DNA of 64,000 nt, taken from Clostridiales bacterium. Its GTDB lineage: Bacteria > Bacillota > Clostridia > Lachnospirales > Lachnospiraceae. The translations under genes and the position numbers were made by a program. Every line of letters begins with the position of its first letter. The stretch's first letter is position 1. Below the pieces are notes generated by a model. That model made no database searches and had not been told where the DNA came from. It saw only the letters and a program-made list of their open reading frames with translations. The stretch is from NCBI GenBank assembly GCA_018365455.1, contig JAGZJZ010000016.1:77950-141949 (forward strand), given 5' to 3'. Positions 44,139 through 52,167 of this stretch are shown piece after piece.

Positions 44139-44885
44139 TTACACCACAGTTACATTTACCCCTTTGCTTTTTAAAAACTCCGCTATTTCATCAGAAATCC
44201 CGGAATCAGTGATCAGGCAGGATACTTCATGGTATTGCAGAAGCGAGACGGCTCCTTTTTGGGAAAACTTCTCGCATTCTGTTAATATGGTGGTGTGTTC
44301 TGCCTGTTCGGACATGGCTCGGATCACCTCACGACGCATTAAATTACTCCCGGTAAAGCCAAAACTTTCCTGGAATCCGTCTATACCGATAAAAAGCCTG
44401 TTTACAAAAAAAGTCCGCGCATTATGAATGGTTAACGGACCTACCACAGCCTGGGAATCTTTCTGGTAGGTACCGCCAAGCAGGATGACCTGCACCGTAG
44501 GATAGTGGCGGATATACCCGGCTATAAATGCAGAGTTGGTAATGATAGTCAGGTCTTTTTTGGTGCGTGCCAGTTCGTCGGCGAGCAGGATGCAGCAGGA
44601 TCCCGATTCGATCATTAAGGTTTCCCCGTCCTGCACCATGCCGGCAGCTGCCCGGGCAATCTGTTTCTTTTTTTCATAATGAAATGCCAGATGGTAATTC
44701 ATATCTTCCCGGGAACCAAGCACTGCAAATCCATGTTCCCTTTTTATCAAGCCCTTTTCCTCTAAGCTGTCCAGGTCTTTTCGGATTGTGACTTTAGAAA
44801 CGTCTAACAGGTCGGAAAGCCTGGCTACTTCTATTTTATTTTCCAGTGTAAGCAGTTCTAAGATTTTTTCTTCACGATGATTCAT
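44139..44885 (-). CDS. DeoR/GlpR family transcriptional repressor
   Basis: A 248-residue regulator. The N-terminal winged helix (NKIEVARLSDLLDVSKVTIRKDLDSLEEKGLIKREHG) carries the DeoR signature. The effector domain has the usual IESGSCCILLADEL phosphate-binding loop and TNSAFIAGYI and ECEKFSQKGAVSL motifs; it normally senses a phosphosugar. AGGGGAT precedes the ATG. It is divergent from the aldolase and FGGY kinase operon at 45169 and probably represses it. A near-perfect 11-bp inverted repeat just upstream of that operon's promoter is the likely operator. Confidence 0.9.
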   Translation of the reverse strand: MNHREEKILELLTLENKIEVARLSDLLDVSKVTIRKDLDSLEEKGLIKREHGFAVLGSREDMNYHLAFHYEKKKQIARAAAGMVQDGETLMIESGSCCILLADELARTKKDLTIITNSAFIAGYIRHYPTVQVILLGGTYQKDSQAVVGPLTIHNARTFFVNRLFIGIDGFQESFGFTGSNLMRREVIRAMSEQAEHTTILTECEKFSQKGAVSLLQYHEVSCLITDSGISDEIAEFLKSKGVNVTVV

Positions 44886-45064
44886 CTGGCATCCCCTTTA
44901 CATGTTTGGATTATTTTATTAATTATATCATAAAGAAAGTAAAAGTACAATCACCGGGTTTCGTAAGAAAGAGATTATGGGTTCGAATAAAAAATATCCG
45001 GTGATTATGGCAGAGCTGGGAGAGCGGGAAGCCCGGATGGAAATGTGTGGGGAAAGGAATTTGT

Positions 45065-45098
45065 ACTTACGAAAGAAATAAATAATACTTTCATAAGT
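45065..45098. promoter_or_regulatory. Candidate DeoR operator
   Basis: ACTTACGAAAG (45065-45075) and CTTTCATAAGT (45088-45098) match at 10 of 11 positions as inverted arms with a 12-bp centre. A related half-site TTTCGTAAG occurs at 44959-44967, nearer the repressor gene. DeoR-type proteins use such spaced pairs and DNA looping. Confidence 0.6.
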
Positions 45099-45108
45099 AA
45101 ATATAGTG

Positions 45109-45137
45109 TTGACAAACAGATGAAATAAAATTATAAT
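45109..45137 (+). promoter_or_regulatory. Consensus sigma-A promoter
   Basis: TTGACA (45109-45114), exactly 17 bp, TATAAT (45132-45137). It lies 32 bp before the aldolase start and directly after the candidate DeoR operator. A fully consensus core implies strong expression when derepressed. Confidence 0.9.
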
Positions 45138-45168
45138 CCTCTTATAGAAAAAGAAAGAGGAGATCAGT

Positions 45169-45846
45169 ATGGAACTATTATTTGATACAGCCAATTTAGA
45201 AGAGATTAAAAAGTACAGCCAGTATTATCCGATAACAGGGGTTACCAGCAATCCCAGTATACTTAAGGCAGAGGGAAATGTGGATCTGTACGGCACGTTA
45301 CGTGAAATCAGGAAAGTAATCGGCATGGAAAAGTCTCTCCATGTGCAGGTACTTGCGGAAGATGCAGATGGAATGCTTAAAGAAGCAGAGGCGGTTTTGA
45401 AAAATGTAGATGATAAAGTGTTTATTAAAATCCCGGCTACGGAAGAGGGATTAAAAGCGATGATGCTGTTAAAGTCTAAGGGAATCGGTGTTACAGCAAC
45501 CGCCATTTATACCGAAATCCAGGGATTCATGGCGATTATGGCGGGGGCTGATTTCATTGCACCCTACTGCAACCGCATGGAAAATCTGGATGTGGATTTT
45601 GAAGAAACGATTGCTGATTTCCGCCAGATGATTGAAGAAAATAATTCTTCCTGTAAGATTCTTGCAGCCAGTTTTAAGAATATACGCCAGGTGAACCGTG
45701 CTTTTACCGCTGGGGCACATACGGCTACGGTACAGCCGATGCTGATGCACAGTTCTTTTGAAATGGCGGCAGTGAAGAAAGCAGTGGATGACTTTAAAGC
45801 AGACTGGGCAGCAGTGAGAGGAGACGTCTCTCTTACGGATCTGTAG
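45169..45846 (+). CDS. Fructose-6-phosphate-aldolase-like transaldolase family enzyme
   Basis: A 225-residue TIM-barrel aldolase of the small FSA/TalC (MipB) group. It has LLFDTANLEEIKKY, TGVTSNPSIL, Schiff-base Lys87 in VFIKIPAT, and the TAIYTEIQGFMAIMAGADFIAPYCNRM segment. FSA cleaves fructose 6-phosphate to dihydroxyacetone and glyceraldehyde 3-phosphate; related enzymes are transaldolases or act on other ketose phosphates. GAGGAG precedes the ATG. It is cotranscribed with an FGGY kinase, so it probably splits the ketose phosphate that kinase makes. The real substrate is open. Confidence 0.88.
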   Translation: MELLFDTANLEEIKKYSQYYPITGVTSNPSILKAEGNVDLYGTLREIRKVIGMEKSLHVQVLAEDADGMLKEAEAVLKNVDDKVFIKIPATEEGLKAMMLLKSKGIGVTATAIYTEIQGFMAIMAGADFIAPYCNRMENLDVDFEETIADFRQMIEENNSSCKILAASFKNIRQVNRAFTAGAHTATVQPMLMHSSFEMAAVKKAVDDFKADWAAVRGDVSLTDL

Positions 45847-45886
45847 AAGATGTGTTTCGAATGAAAGCAGGAGAGAAGGTGACTTT

Positions 45887-47368
45887 ATGAAACAGTATTT
45901 GATTGCCCATGATTTGGGGACATCTGGAGACAAAGCCACGCTGTTTACCACAGAAGGTGAAATGATCCGAAGCGCAGTGGTTTCCTATGACGTAGATTTC
46001 TTCGGTGACAATCGTGCTGAACAGAATCCTCAGGACTGGTGGAATGCTTTCTGTCAGGCTACGGGAGAAATTCTGGAAGGTATTGACCCGAACCAGGTTC
46101 TGGCAATTTCTTTCAGTGCCCAGATGCAGGGATGTCTGCCGGTAGATGAGCAGGGGATTCCTCTTCGGAAATCCATTATATGGGCGGATCAAAGAGCCGT
46201 GAAGGAAGCGGCAATATTAGAAGAAAAGCTGGGGGCAGACCACATCTATGAATTGACCGGTCACAGGGTCAGCCCAAGCTACACGATTGAAAAGCTGATG
46301 TGGCTGAAAAAACATGAACCGGATATTTATCAGAAAACATATAAGGTACTTCAGGCAAAAGATTACATTATATTCCGCCTGACCGGAAAATTTGTTACGG
46401 ATTATTCTGATGGTTCCGGTACCCAGGCAATGGATCTGAAAAAAATGGAATGGTCCCGGGAAATACTGGCTGCTGCTGAAATAGACGTTGATAAATTCCC
46501 GGAGTTACATAACGCTACGGACATCGCAGGAAAGGTTACGGCACATGCTTCTTCTGCCTGCGGTCTGGGAGAGCATACCCTTGTAATCTGCGGTGGCGGG
46601 GACGGACCCTGTTCTGCAGTAGGTGCAGGCTGTGTAAAAGACGGGGAATTATTTACTACCTTTGGCACCTCTGCCTGGATTGGCGGCACATCCACGGACC
46701 CCTTTGCAGACGAAGAGAAAGTATTGTTCTGCTTTGCCCATGTGATACCCGGAAAATACATGCCCTGCGGAACCATGCAGGCAGCAGGGAGTGCCTATTC
46801 CTATGTACGCCGCGTCATTTGTGACGGAGAAGACTATCATTTGCTGGATGAACGGATGAAACGCTCCCCGGCAGGGGCAAAAGGGTTGATTTTCCTTCCC
46901 TATCTTCTCGGAGAGAGAAGCCCCAGGTGGAATTCCGATACCAGCGGAGCCTATCTTGGGATTCATCCGGAGCATACAAAGGATGATTATGTCCGTGCTG
47001 CGATGGAAGGCATCGCCATGAATCTGGAGTTGATTTTGAAGGCTTACCGCAGGAAAATGTCGGTTGATTCAATGATATTGACGGGAGGCGGAGCCAAAAG
47101 CCAGGTAAATGCCGGGATACTGGCTGATGTTATGCAGGTGGATTTTCAGGTGCCGGATCATGTGGAAGAAGCAACTTCCATTGGTGCAGCAATGATCGCC
47201 GGCGTGGGAGCCGGGGTATTTGGTAGTTTTGACGAGGTGGGCAAATTTCTGCATTTCCGTCAAAGGTATCAGGCAGACAGAGAAAAAGAAAACGTGTATG
47301 GCTTTGTAAAACAAAGATTTGAATTGGCTTATCAGGGGCTTTTACCTTTTTTTAAAGCTCATGAATGA
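45887..47368 (+). CDS. FGGY family carbohydrate kinase (xylulokinase-like), second
   Basis: A 493-residue sugar kinase. It has LIAHDLGTSGDKATLF at the N-terminus (the phosphate loop carries Asp instead of the usual Thr/Val after Gly), the IIWADQRA substrate region, GGGDGPCSAVGAG, GERSPRWNSD, and the FGGY signature region MILTGGGAKSQVNAGILADVM. It differs clearly from the kinase at 41.2 kb, so the two serve different substrates or steps. AGAAGGTG precedes the ATG; it is 40 bp downstream of the aldolase gene. It is followed by a strong terminator at 47399. Confidence 0.9.
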   Translation: MKQYLIAHDLGTSGDKATLFTTEGEMIRSAVVSYDVDFFGDNRAEQNPQDWWNAFCQATGEILEGIDPNQVLAISFSAQMQGCLPVDEQGIPLRKSIIWADQRAVKEAAILEEKLGADHIYELTGHRVSPSYTIEKLMWLKKHEPDIYQKTYKVLQAKDYIIFRLTGKFVTDYSDGSGTQAMDLKKMEWSREILAAAEIDVDKFPELHNATDIAGKVTAHASSACGLGEHTLVICGGGDGPCSAVGAGCVKDGELFTTFGTSAWIGGTSTDPFADEEKVLFCFAHVIPGKYMPCGTMQAAGSAYSYVRRVICDGEDYHLLDERMKRSPAGAKGLIFLPYLLGERSPRWNSDTSGAYLGIHPEHTKDDYVRAAMEGIAMNLELILKAYRRKMSVDSMILTGGGAKSQVNAGILADVMQVDFQVPDHVEEATSIGAAMIAGVGAGVFGSFDEVGKFLHFRQRYQADREKENVYGFVKQRFELAYQGLLPFFKAHE

Positions 47369-47398
47369 TAGTACCATTAATTTTATATGTTATCCTGA

Positions 47399-47441
47399 GA
47401 AGGCGGTTTTGAGAGTAAGATTTCGAAACCGCCTTCTTTTT
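47399..47441 (+). terminator. Strong intrinsic terminator of the aldolase-kinase operon
   Basis: GAAGGCGGTTT (47399-47409) and AAACCGCCTTC (47426-47436) are perfect 11-bp arms followed by TTTTT. Confidence 0.9.
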
Positions 47442-47561
47442 ATTGAAATTTGTTCTGTTTTTTACAATCATCTTAATTCTGCCAGGGGCTTATTCTGCGC
47501 TCTGAAATTTATGTATATGGAGAATGGAGAAGCTATAAAAATAAAAAGATGAAAATAAAAT

Positions 47562-47591
47562 GTTTACAAATACTGTAAACGATGTTATATT
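47562..47591 (+). promoter_or_regulatory. Promoter with palindromic operator upstream of the DUF2087 regulator
   Basis: TTTACA (47563-47568), 17 bp and TATATT (47586-47591) form a plausible promoter. GTTTACA-AATAC-TGTAAAC (47562-47580) is a perfect 7-bp inverted repeat covering the -35, so self-regulation by the encoded DNA-binding protein is likely. The sequence from 47574 also resembles a catabolite-responsive element with one mismatch. Confidence 0.6.
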
Positions 47592-47622
47592 GGGTTTATA
47601 AAATATTAGAACGGAGGAAACT

Positions 47623-48372
47623 ATGGATTACGGTAAATTCACATTGGAAGAGTTAAAGAAGGGATATCGGTTTGACAAGGATAAGGAAGTCTATGTCTGT
47701 ATATATTGTGACCAGACTTTCCCGGCAGGGCAGATTTTTTCAATGGATGATCATTTTTATATGGCAGAGCACGCAGTGGCTAAACATATTGCAAAAGAGC
47801 ATGATGGCAGCTTTGAACGGCTGGTGAATGCAGATACGAAATACAATACATTAACGCAAAATCAAAGAGAACTTATGACCTTATTTTATTCTGGGCTGAC
47901 CGACAGTGAGATTGCTAAAAAATCCGGAATTTCCGATTCTACGGTCAGACGGCAGAGATTTACATTCCGTGAAAAAGCAAAACAGGCCAGACTATACCTT
48001 GCAGTTTATGAACAGGTGTTTGAAGATCATACGGATAATGAAAATGCGTTTATTCCAATCCATGACAAAGCAATTTATGTAGATGACCGGTATCTGATTA
48101 CGGAGCAGGAAAAACGCCATATTTTAGAAACATCTTTCAAATCCCTGTCACCTTTAGTACTAAAAAACTTTTCCCCAAAAGAAAAGAAAAAAATTGTTAT
48201 TTTAGGAAAAATAGCCGGGGAATTCCAACGGGAAAGGCATTATAGTGAGAAAGAGGTAAACGAAATTTTGAAGCCGGTTTATGAAGATTATATGACTTTG
48301 CGGCGCTATTTGGTTATGTATGGATTTATGGAAAGAACGAAAGACGGGGCGGAATACTGGCTCACAGTGTAA
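47623..48372 (+). CDS. DUF2087-type transcriptional regulator with zinc-like N-terminus
   Basis: A 249-residue regulator in three parts. Residues 20-60 have C-x-x-C (CIYCDQTF) and a His-rich helix (HAVAKHIAKEH), a probable zinc site. Residues about 80-115 (LTQNQRELMTLFYSGLTDSEIAKKSGISDSTVRRQRFTFREKAKQ) are a LuxR/sigma-70-like helix-turn-helix. The C-terminal 90 residues (FSPKEKKKIVILGKIAGEFQRERHYSEKEVNEIL, DYMTLRRYLVMYGFMER) are DUF2087. Members are widespread single-gene regulators in Firmicutes with unknown signals. AACGGAGG precedes the ATG. The palindrome in its promoter suggests autoregulation. Confidence 0.85.
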   Translation: MDYGKFTLEELKKGYRFDKDKEVYVCIYCDQTFPAGQIFSMDDHFYMAEHAVAKHIAKEHDGSFERLVNADTKYNTLTQNQRELMTLFYSGLTDSEIAKKSGISDSTVRRQRFTFREKAKQARLYLAVYEQVFEDHTDNENAFIPIHDKAIYVDDRYLITEQEKRHILETSFKSLSPLVLKNFSPKEKKKIVILGKIAGEFQRERHYSEKEVNEILKPVYEDYMTLRRYLVMYGFMERTKDGAEYWLTV

Positions 48373-48444
48373 TTGTAAATGTATCCAGAACGCTGTTTGA
48401 TCCTGCAGGGCACCCATTCTGTCTGGACACATACCGGGCGGAAT

Positions 48445-48491
48445 AAAAGGGATTCCCCAGCTGATATAGCTGATTCCGGCATGGGGAACCC
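48445..48491 (-). terminator. Intrinsic terminator of the URO-D-like gene
   Basis: On the minus strand GGGTTCCCCA pairs with TGGGGAATCCC (one bulged base), followed by TTTTATT. It lies 18 bp beyond the stop at 48509. Confidence 0.7.
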
Positions 48492-48508
48492 TGCTGTTCA
48501 CTGCAGTA

Positions 48509-49579
48509 TTAAAATTCCAGGTGATAATCTCTGCATGCTTCCACATATGCCAGGATATTTTCCCACGGAACTTCCGGTTCCAGCAAATGGGTTGGTGCCA
48601 GGAAGAGCCTGCCGGAATTGCCGGCAATGTCCAGTAAACGTTTGACGGTTTCTTTCACTTCCCGGGGGGAAGCAAAGGGCATGGTGGTCTGAGTGCCAAT
48701 GGTGCCATGGAATCCAATTTTCCCCCCATATTTTCGGAAAATTTCCTGAAAGTCCATGCATTCACTTTGAATCGGATTCAGTACATCAATCCCGGCTTCA
48801 ATTAAATAAGGTATAAATGGGGTTACATAGCCGCAGCTGTGGTAAAATATTAGAATGTCAGGATTGACGGAGCGGATAGTTTGAATTACCTTTTTTAAAC
48901 GGGGCAAAATCCATTCACAATAGAGTTCTTCGCTCATCATCAGCGTGTGCTGCATACCGATATCGTCACCCAGATAAATGATATCCACTCCTGCCAGGGC
49001 AAAAGATCTGGCACGAATCTGTGCTTCTTCCGTGACCTTGTCAAAAATGAAAGCAGCCATTTCCGGTTCACAGATCATATCCGACATGAGATTTTCCATG
49101 CCCCGGATGTACCAGGAGGTTTCCCAGATGGTTGTCTGCATATTGCCTACAGCAGCCAGACCCTCTTCGTGTATTGCCTTTACCTGTTTTGGCTGGTGGG
49201 AAGCATCTCCTGCGGAAAAATCGGGGAAAGGAAAGGCTTTCAATTCTTCCAGATCCTCTGCCAGATCCAGGGGATAGCGCATTCTTGTCATATGCTTCGC
49301 AGCGGCACTTCCCGGTTCATGAGCAATCCCCCACAGATCGATATGGGTTCCTTCTTTTAGACCATATGGATAGTATTTTAGAAACTGCTTGGGATTCGCT
49401 TCAATGGCGATATCATCCACGTTTCGCCAGGGCATCTGAAAGTATTCCATATAGTTCTGATCACTTCCTGTTTTTTCATGATAGGTTTCCACCAGTTCCG
49501 GGCATAAATTGAATTCAACAGGTACTTCCTGGTAAGGTTTTCCTCTCAGCATTGCAATTAAATTTTCTTTTTTTGTCAT
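48509..49579 (-). CDS. URO-D-like (MtaA/CmuA-type) protein
   Basis: A 356-residue TIM-barrel protein of the uroporphyrinogen decarboxylase-like family, non-heme branch. Markers are GMQHTLMMSEELYCEWILPRLKKVIQ, the metal-type FYHSCGYVTPFIPYLIEAGIDVLNPIQ with the His-x-Cys pair, KIGFHGTIGTQTTMPF, and the end THLLEPEVPWENI. The basic substrate residues of true heme-pathway enzymes at the N-terminus are not evident. Many such Clostridia proteins are thought to be methyltransferases or lyases in catabolic clusters; the substrate is unknown. AGGTG precedes the ATG. It is divergent from the AraC regulator at 49906 across a tandem repeat. Confidence 0.85.
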   Translation of the reverse strand: MTKKENLIAMLRGKPYQEVPVEFNLCPELVETYHEKTGSDQNYMEYFQMPWRNVDDIAIEANPKQFLKYYPYGLKEGTHIDLWGIAHEPGSAAAKHMTRMRYPLDLAEDLEELKAFPFPDFSAGDASHQPKQVKAIHEEGLAAVGNMQTTIWETSWYIRGMENLMSDMICEPEMAAFIFDKVTEEAQIRARSFALAGVDIIYLGDDIGMQHTLMMSEELYCEWILPRLKKVIQTIRSVNPDILIFYHSCGYVTPFIPYLIEAGIDVLNPIQSECMDFQEIFRKYGGKIGFHGTIGTQTTMPFASPREVKETVKRLLDIAGNSGRLFLAPTHLLEPEVPWENILAYVEACRDYHLEF

Positions 49580-49622
49580 CGTATCACCTGTTTTTAATCC
49601 TTTCTTAGTCTCATGGTTAATG

Positions 49623-49717
49623 AAATTCTTGATCTTATATTTAATAAAATTCTTGATCTTATATTTAATAAAATTCCTGATCTTATATTTATTAGATGCT
49701 TAATCTTAAATTTAATA
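49623..49717. repeat. 24-bp tandem repeat in a divergent promoter region
   Basis: The unit AAATTCTTGATCTTATATTTAATA occurs identically at 49623-49646 and 49647-49670, with two changes at 49671-49694. It decays further at 49695-49717 and beyond (AAATTCTTGATGTCATATTT-like near 49762). The 326-bp gap between the URO-D-like and AraC genes (49580-49905) is otherwise AT-rich without a recognisable gene. The repeats may be multiple regulator sites or a replication-slippage tract. Confidence 0.85.
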
Positions 49718-49905
49718 AAATTTTTCATTATCTAATTAAATTTCTGAGTTCATATATAATCAAATTCTTGATGTCATATTTTATAATTTCTGATTCTGGT
49801 TTTTTCTATATTGACTTATTCACATGGTAGCATATATGATTAGAAATAAGAATGGGCATTTTGGCATGTGCATGTCATTTTTGGTAATAGAAAGGGCGAA
49901 GAATA

Positions 49906-50754
49906 ATGAGAATACCAGAGCAGCTGTATCGCAATCAAACCATACATTATAATATAACCCACAGTCCCCAGGATGGTGTTTTAAGCTGTGGATTCCTGCA
50001 TAAACCCAATGCTGGTTTTTCCCAATCGGGACTTGTATTTGAACACTACGGTGCATTTTTGCTGTTAGACGGATCAGGCACTTATACGGATTCCGAAGGA
50101 TATGAATATGAATTGGAACCGGGTGCGTATGTGCAGAGGCTGCCGGGCAGGGAGCATACTACCTTGGTAAATCCCGATGGAAAATGGCTGGAGTTTTTTG
50201 TTTGCTTTGGGAAAAGAACCTATGAAAATCTAAGGGATTTGAAGTTGATATCAGACACACCAGTAGTATATCCCGGTTTAACGCCCCATACTTTTCAGAG
50301 GTGCAATTATTTAATGGGGTGTTTTCAAAAACTGACAGAAGACCAGCTGTCGGTTTTGTACCTTTACAGCCAGGAATTTGCAATCGAGATGTTTCGGTAT
50401 GCCAGAAATTTATATGTGGACGGCAGGGAATTTGCCAAAATGCAGGATGCGGAGGAATTACTCAACCAGAGAAAGCCCCGGTTTTTAAATGTCAGGGAGG
50501 TTTCGGAACATATTGGAATGCCTTATGACACATTTCGCAAAAAATTTAAAGAAATGTACGGAATTTCACCGGGGGCATATCAGATAGACAGCCGTATTAA
50601 TTATTCGAAAACATTGCTGCTGGACACTCAGAAAAGCTTGAATGAAATAGCACTTTTATGTAATTTTGCAGATGGATTTTCTTATTCCAAAGCATTTAAG
50701 CAGCGCTGTCATTTGTCTCCCCGGGAGTTTCGGAAGAATCATCTGAATATGTGA
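49906..50754 (+). CDS. AraC family transcriptional regulator with cupin domain
   Basis: A 282-residue regulator. The N-terminal 150 residues form an AraC-type cupin (GAFLLLDGSGTYTDSEGYEYELEPGAYVQRLPGREHTT). The C-terminal 100 residues contain the paired helix-turn-helix (LNVREVSEHIGMPYDTFRKKFKEMYGISPGAYQIDSRI and LNEIALLCNFADGFSYSKAFKQRCHLSPREFRK). It is divergent from the URO-D-like gene and upstream of an MFS transporter; it may control either. The ribosome site (AAAGGGCG) is weak. The ligand is probably a small sugar or glycoside, by family habit. Confidence 0.9.
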   Translation: MRIPEQLYRNQTIHYNITHSPQDGVLSCGFLHKPNAGFSQSGLVFEHYGAFLLLDGSGTYTDSEGYEYELEPGAYVQRLPGREHTTLVNPDGKWLEFFVCFGKRTYENLRDLKLISDTPVVYPGLTPHTFQRCNYLMGCFQKLTEDQLSVLYLYSQEFAIEMFRYARNLYVDGREFAKMQDAEELLNQRKPRFLNVREVSEHIGMPYDTFRKKFKEMYGISPGAYQIDSRINYSKTLLLDTQKSLNEIALLCNFADGFSYSKAFKQRCHLSPREFRKNHLNM

Positions 50755-50967
50755 TAGAAAAGGGATTTATTTTAATTTTTAAATATATGCGAATATGACA
50801 TAATATTTATACAACATGACATTTTTATTATATGAAAAGTTCAGGACTGCCATTATAATAAGGTTCTATGCGGTGCAGAATTCTTCGGAGTTTTTAACGG
50901 AATGAAGAGCCGCAGCCGTGCGTTTGGATTTCCAGACGTGCTATTATAAAGAGATGGAGAGTCAGTT

Positions 50968-52167
50968 ATGTTTTCGTTTTTACTAGTGATTATTTATGTT
51001 GCATTTATCAGTCTGGGACTGCCGGATTCCCTGGTGGGTTCCGCATGGCCTGTGATGCATTCTGAATTGGGCGTTCCTGTTTCCTATGCAGGTATCATTA
51101 CCATGATTATAGCCTGTGGGACCATTGTTTCAAGTCTTTTATCAGACAGGCTGACCAGGAAGCTTGGAGCAGGATTGGTTACGGCTTTCAGCGTATTTTT
51201 AACAGCTCTGGCGCTGTTTGGCTTTTCGGTATCAGATTCTTTTATTCTGCTTTGTTTATGGGCTATACCATATGGTCTGGGGGCAGGAGCGGTAGATGCG
51301 GCTCTGAATAACTACGTTGCCCTGCACTATGCGTCCCGCCATATGAGCTGGCTGCATTGTTTCTGGGGAGTTGGCGCCGCTGTCAGTCCGTACATAATGA
51401 GCTTTTGCCTGACCGGCGGCTATGGATGGCACAATGGTTATCGTGCGGTCAGTATAGTGCAGATTGTATTAACGGTAATACTCTTTATCAGTCTGCCCCT
51501 TTGGAAGCGGGGAAATACGAACCATATGCAGCACGCAGAGCTGGATAAGGAGGTATCTTCCAAACCCCTGAGCTTTGCACAGATTATCAGAATGAAAGGG
51601 GTTCCCCTGGTTCTGGTAACTTTTTTCTCATATTGTGCGCTGGAACAGACTGCAATGTTATGGGCAAGCAGTTACCTGGTGCAGCATCGGGGTGTGGATG
51701 TGAGTATTGCAGCCAGGTTCGCTTCTCTGTTCTGCCTTGGTATTACAGCGGGAAGATTTCTATGCGGATTTATAGCAGATAAAATAGGAGATAAGCTATT
51801 AATCCGTCTTGGTATTCTGGTTTCACTCATCGGAATCATTTTCGTTGCACTTCCGGTAGAGACCACGCTTTTGGCAATGCTTGGATTAATGATTACCGGG
51901 CTGGGATGCGCGCCTACGTATCCGGCTATTATCCATTCAACACCCTTTAATTTCGGCAGAGAAAATTCTCAGGGAATCATAGGAATCCAAATGGCAAGCG
52001 CCTACGTAGGTACAACGTTTATGCCGCCGCTTTTTGGTTTCCTTGCGTCCGCAGTTAATATTAGTATTTTTCCGTTATACTTAAGCATCTTTGCAATTCT
52101 AATGCTGATTATGTCGGAGCGATTAAATAAGATCGTGGCGAAAAAATATGCATCTTCTAGGGAATGA
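50968..52167 (+). CDS. MFS transporter (FucP/sugar-type)
   Basis: A 399-residue permease with 12 predicted helices in two halves. It has the sequence ISLGLPDSLVGSAWPVMHSELGVPVSYAGIITM at helix 1-2, loop SDRLTRKLGAG as motif A, the GLGAGAVDAALNNYVALHYASRHMSWLHCFWGVGAAVSP segment, and ADKIGDKLLIRLG in the second half. These resemble the fucose/glucose-type MFS proteins (FucP-like) of Firmicutes. GATGGAGAG precedes the ATG. The upstream 213 bp hold no gene. It overlaps the end of the convergent MocR gene by 11 bp. Substrate unknown. Confidence 0.87.
   Translation: MFSFLLVIIYVAFISLGLPDSLVGSAWPVMHSELGVPVSYAGIITMIIACGTIVSSLLSDRLTRKLGAGLVTAFSVFLTALALFGFSVSDSFILLCLWAIPYGLGAGAVDAALNNYVALHYASRHMSWLHCFWGVGAAVSPYIMSFCLTGGYGWHNGYRAVSIVQIVLTVILFISLPLWKRGNTNHMQHAELDKEVSSKPLSFAQIIRMKGVPLVLVTFFSYCALEQTAMLWASSYLVQHRGVDVSIAARFASLFCLGITAGRFLCGFIADKIGDKLLIRLGILVSLIGIIFVALPVETTLLAMLGLMITGLGCAPTYPAIIHSTPFNFGRENSQGIIGIQMASAYVGTTFMPPLFGFLASAVNISIFPLYLSIFAILMLIMSERLNKIVAKKYASSRE

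Noticed and set aside
44950..45005. ATCACCGG (44950-44957) and CCGGTGAT (44998-45005) inverted repeat between DeoR and aldolase genes
   Set aside because: The 8-bp arms are 40 bp apart with no T-run and no known motif; kept only as a possible weak structure.
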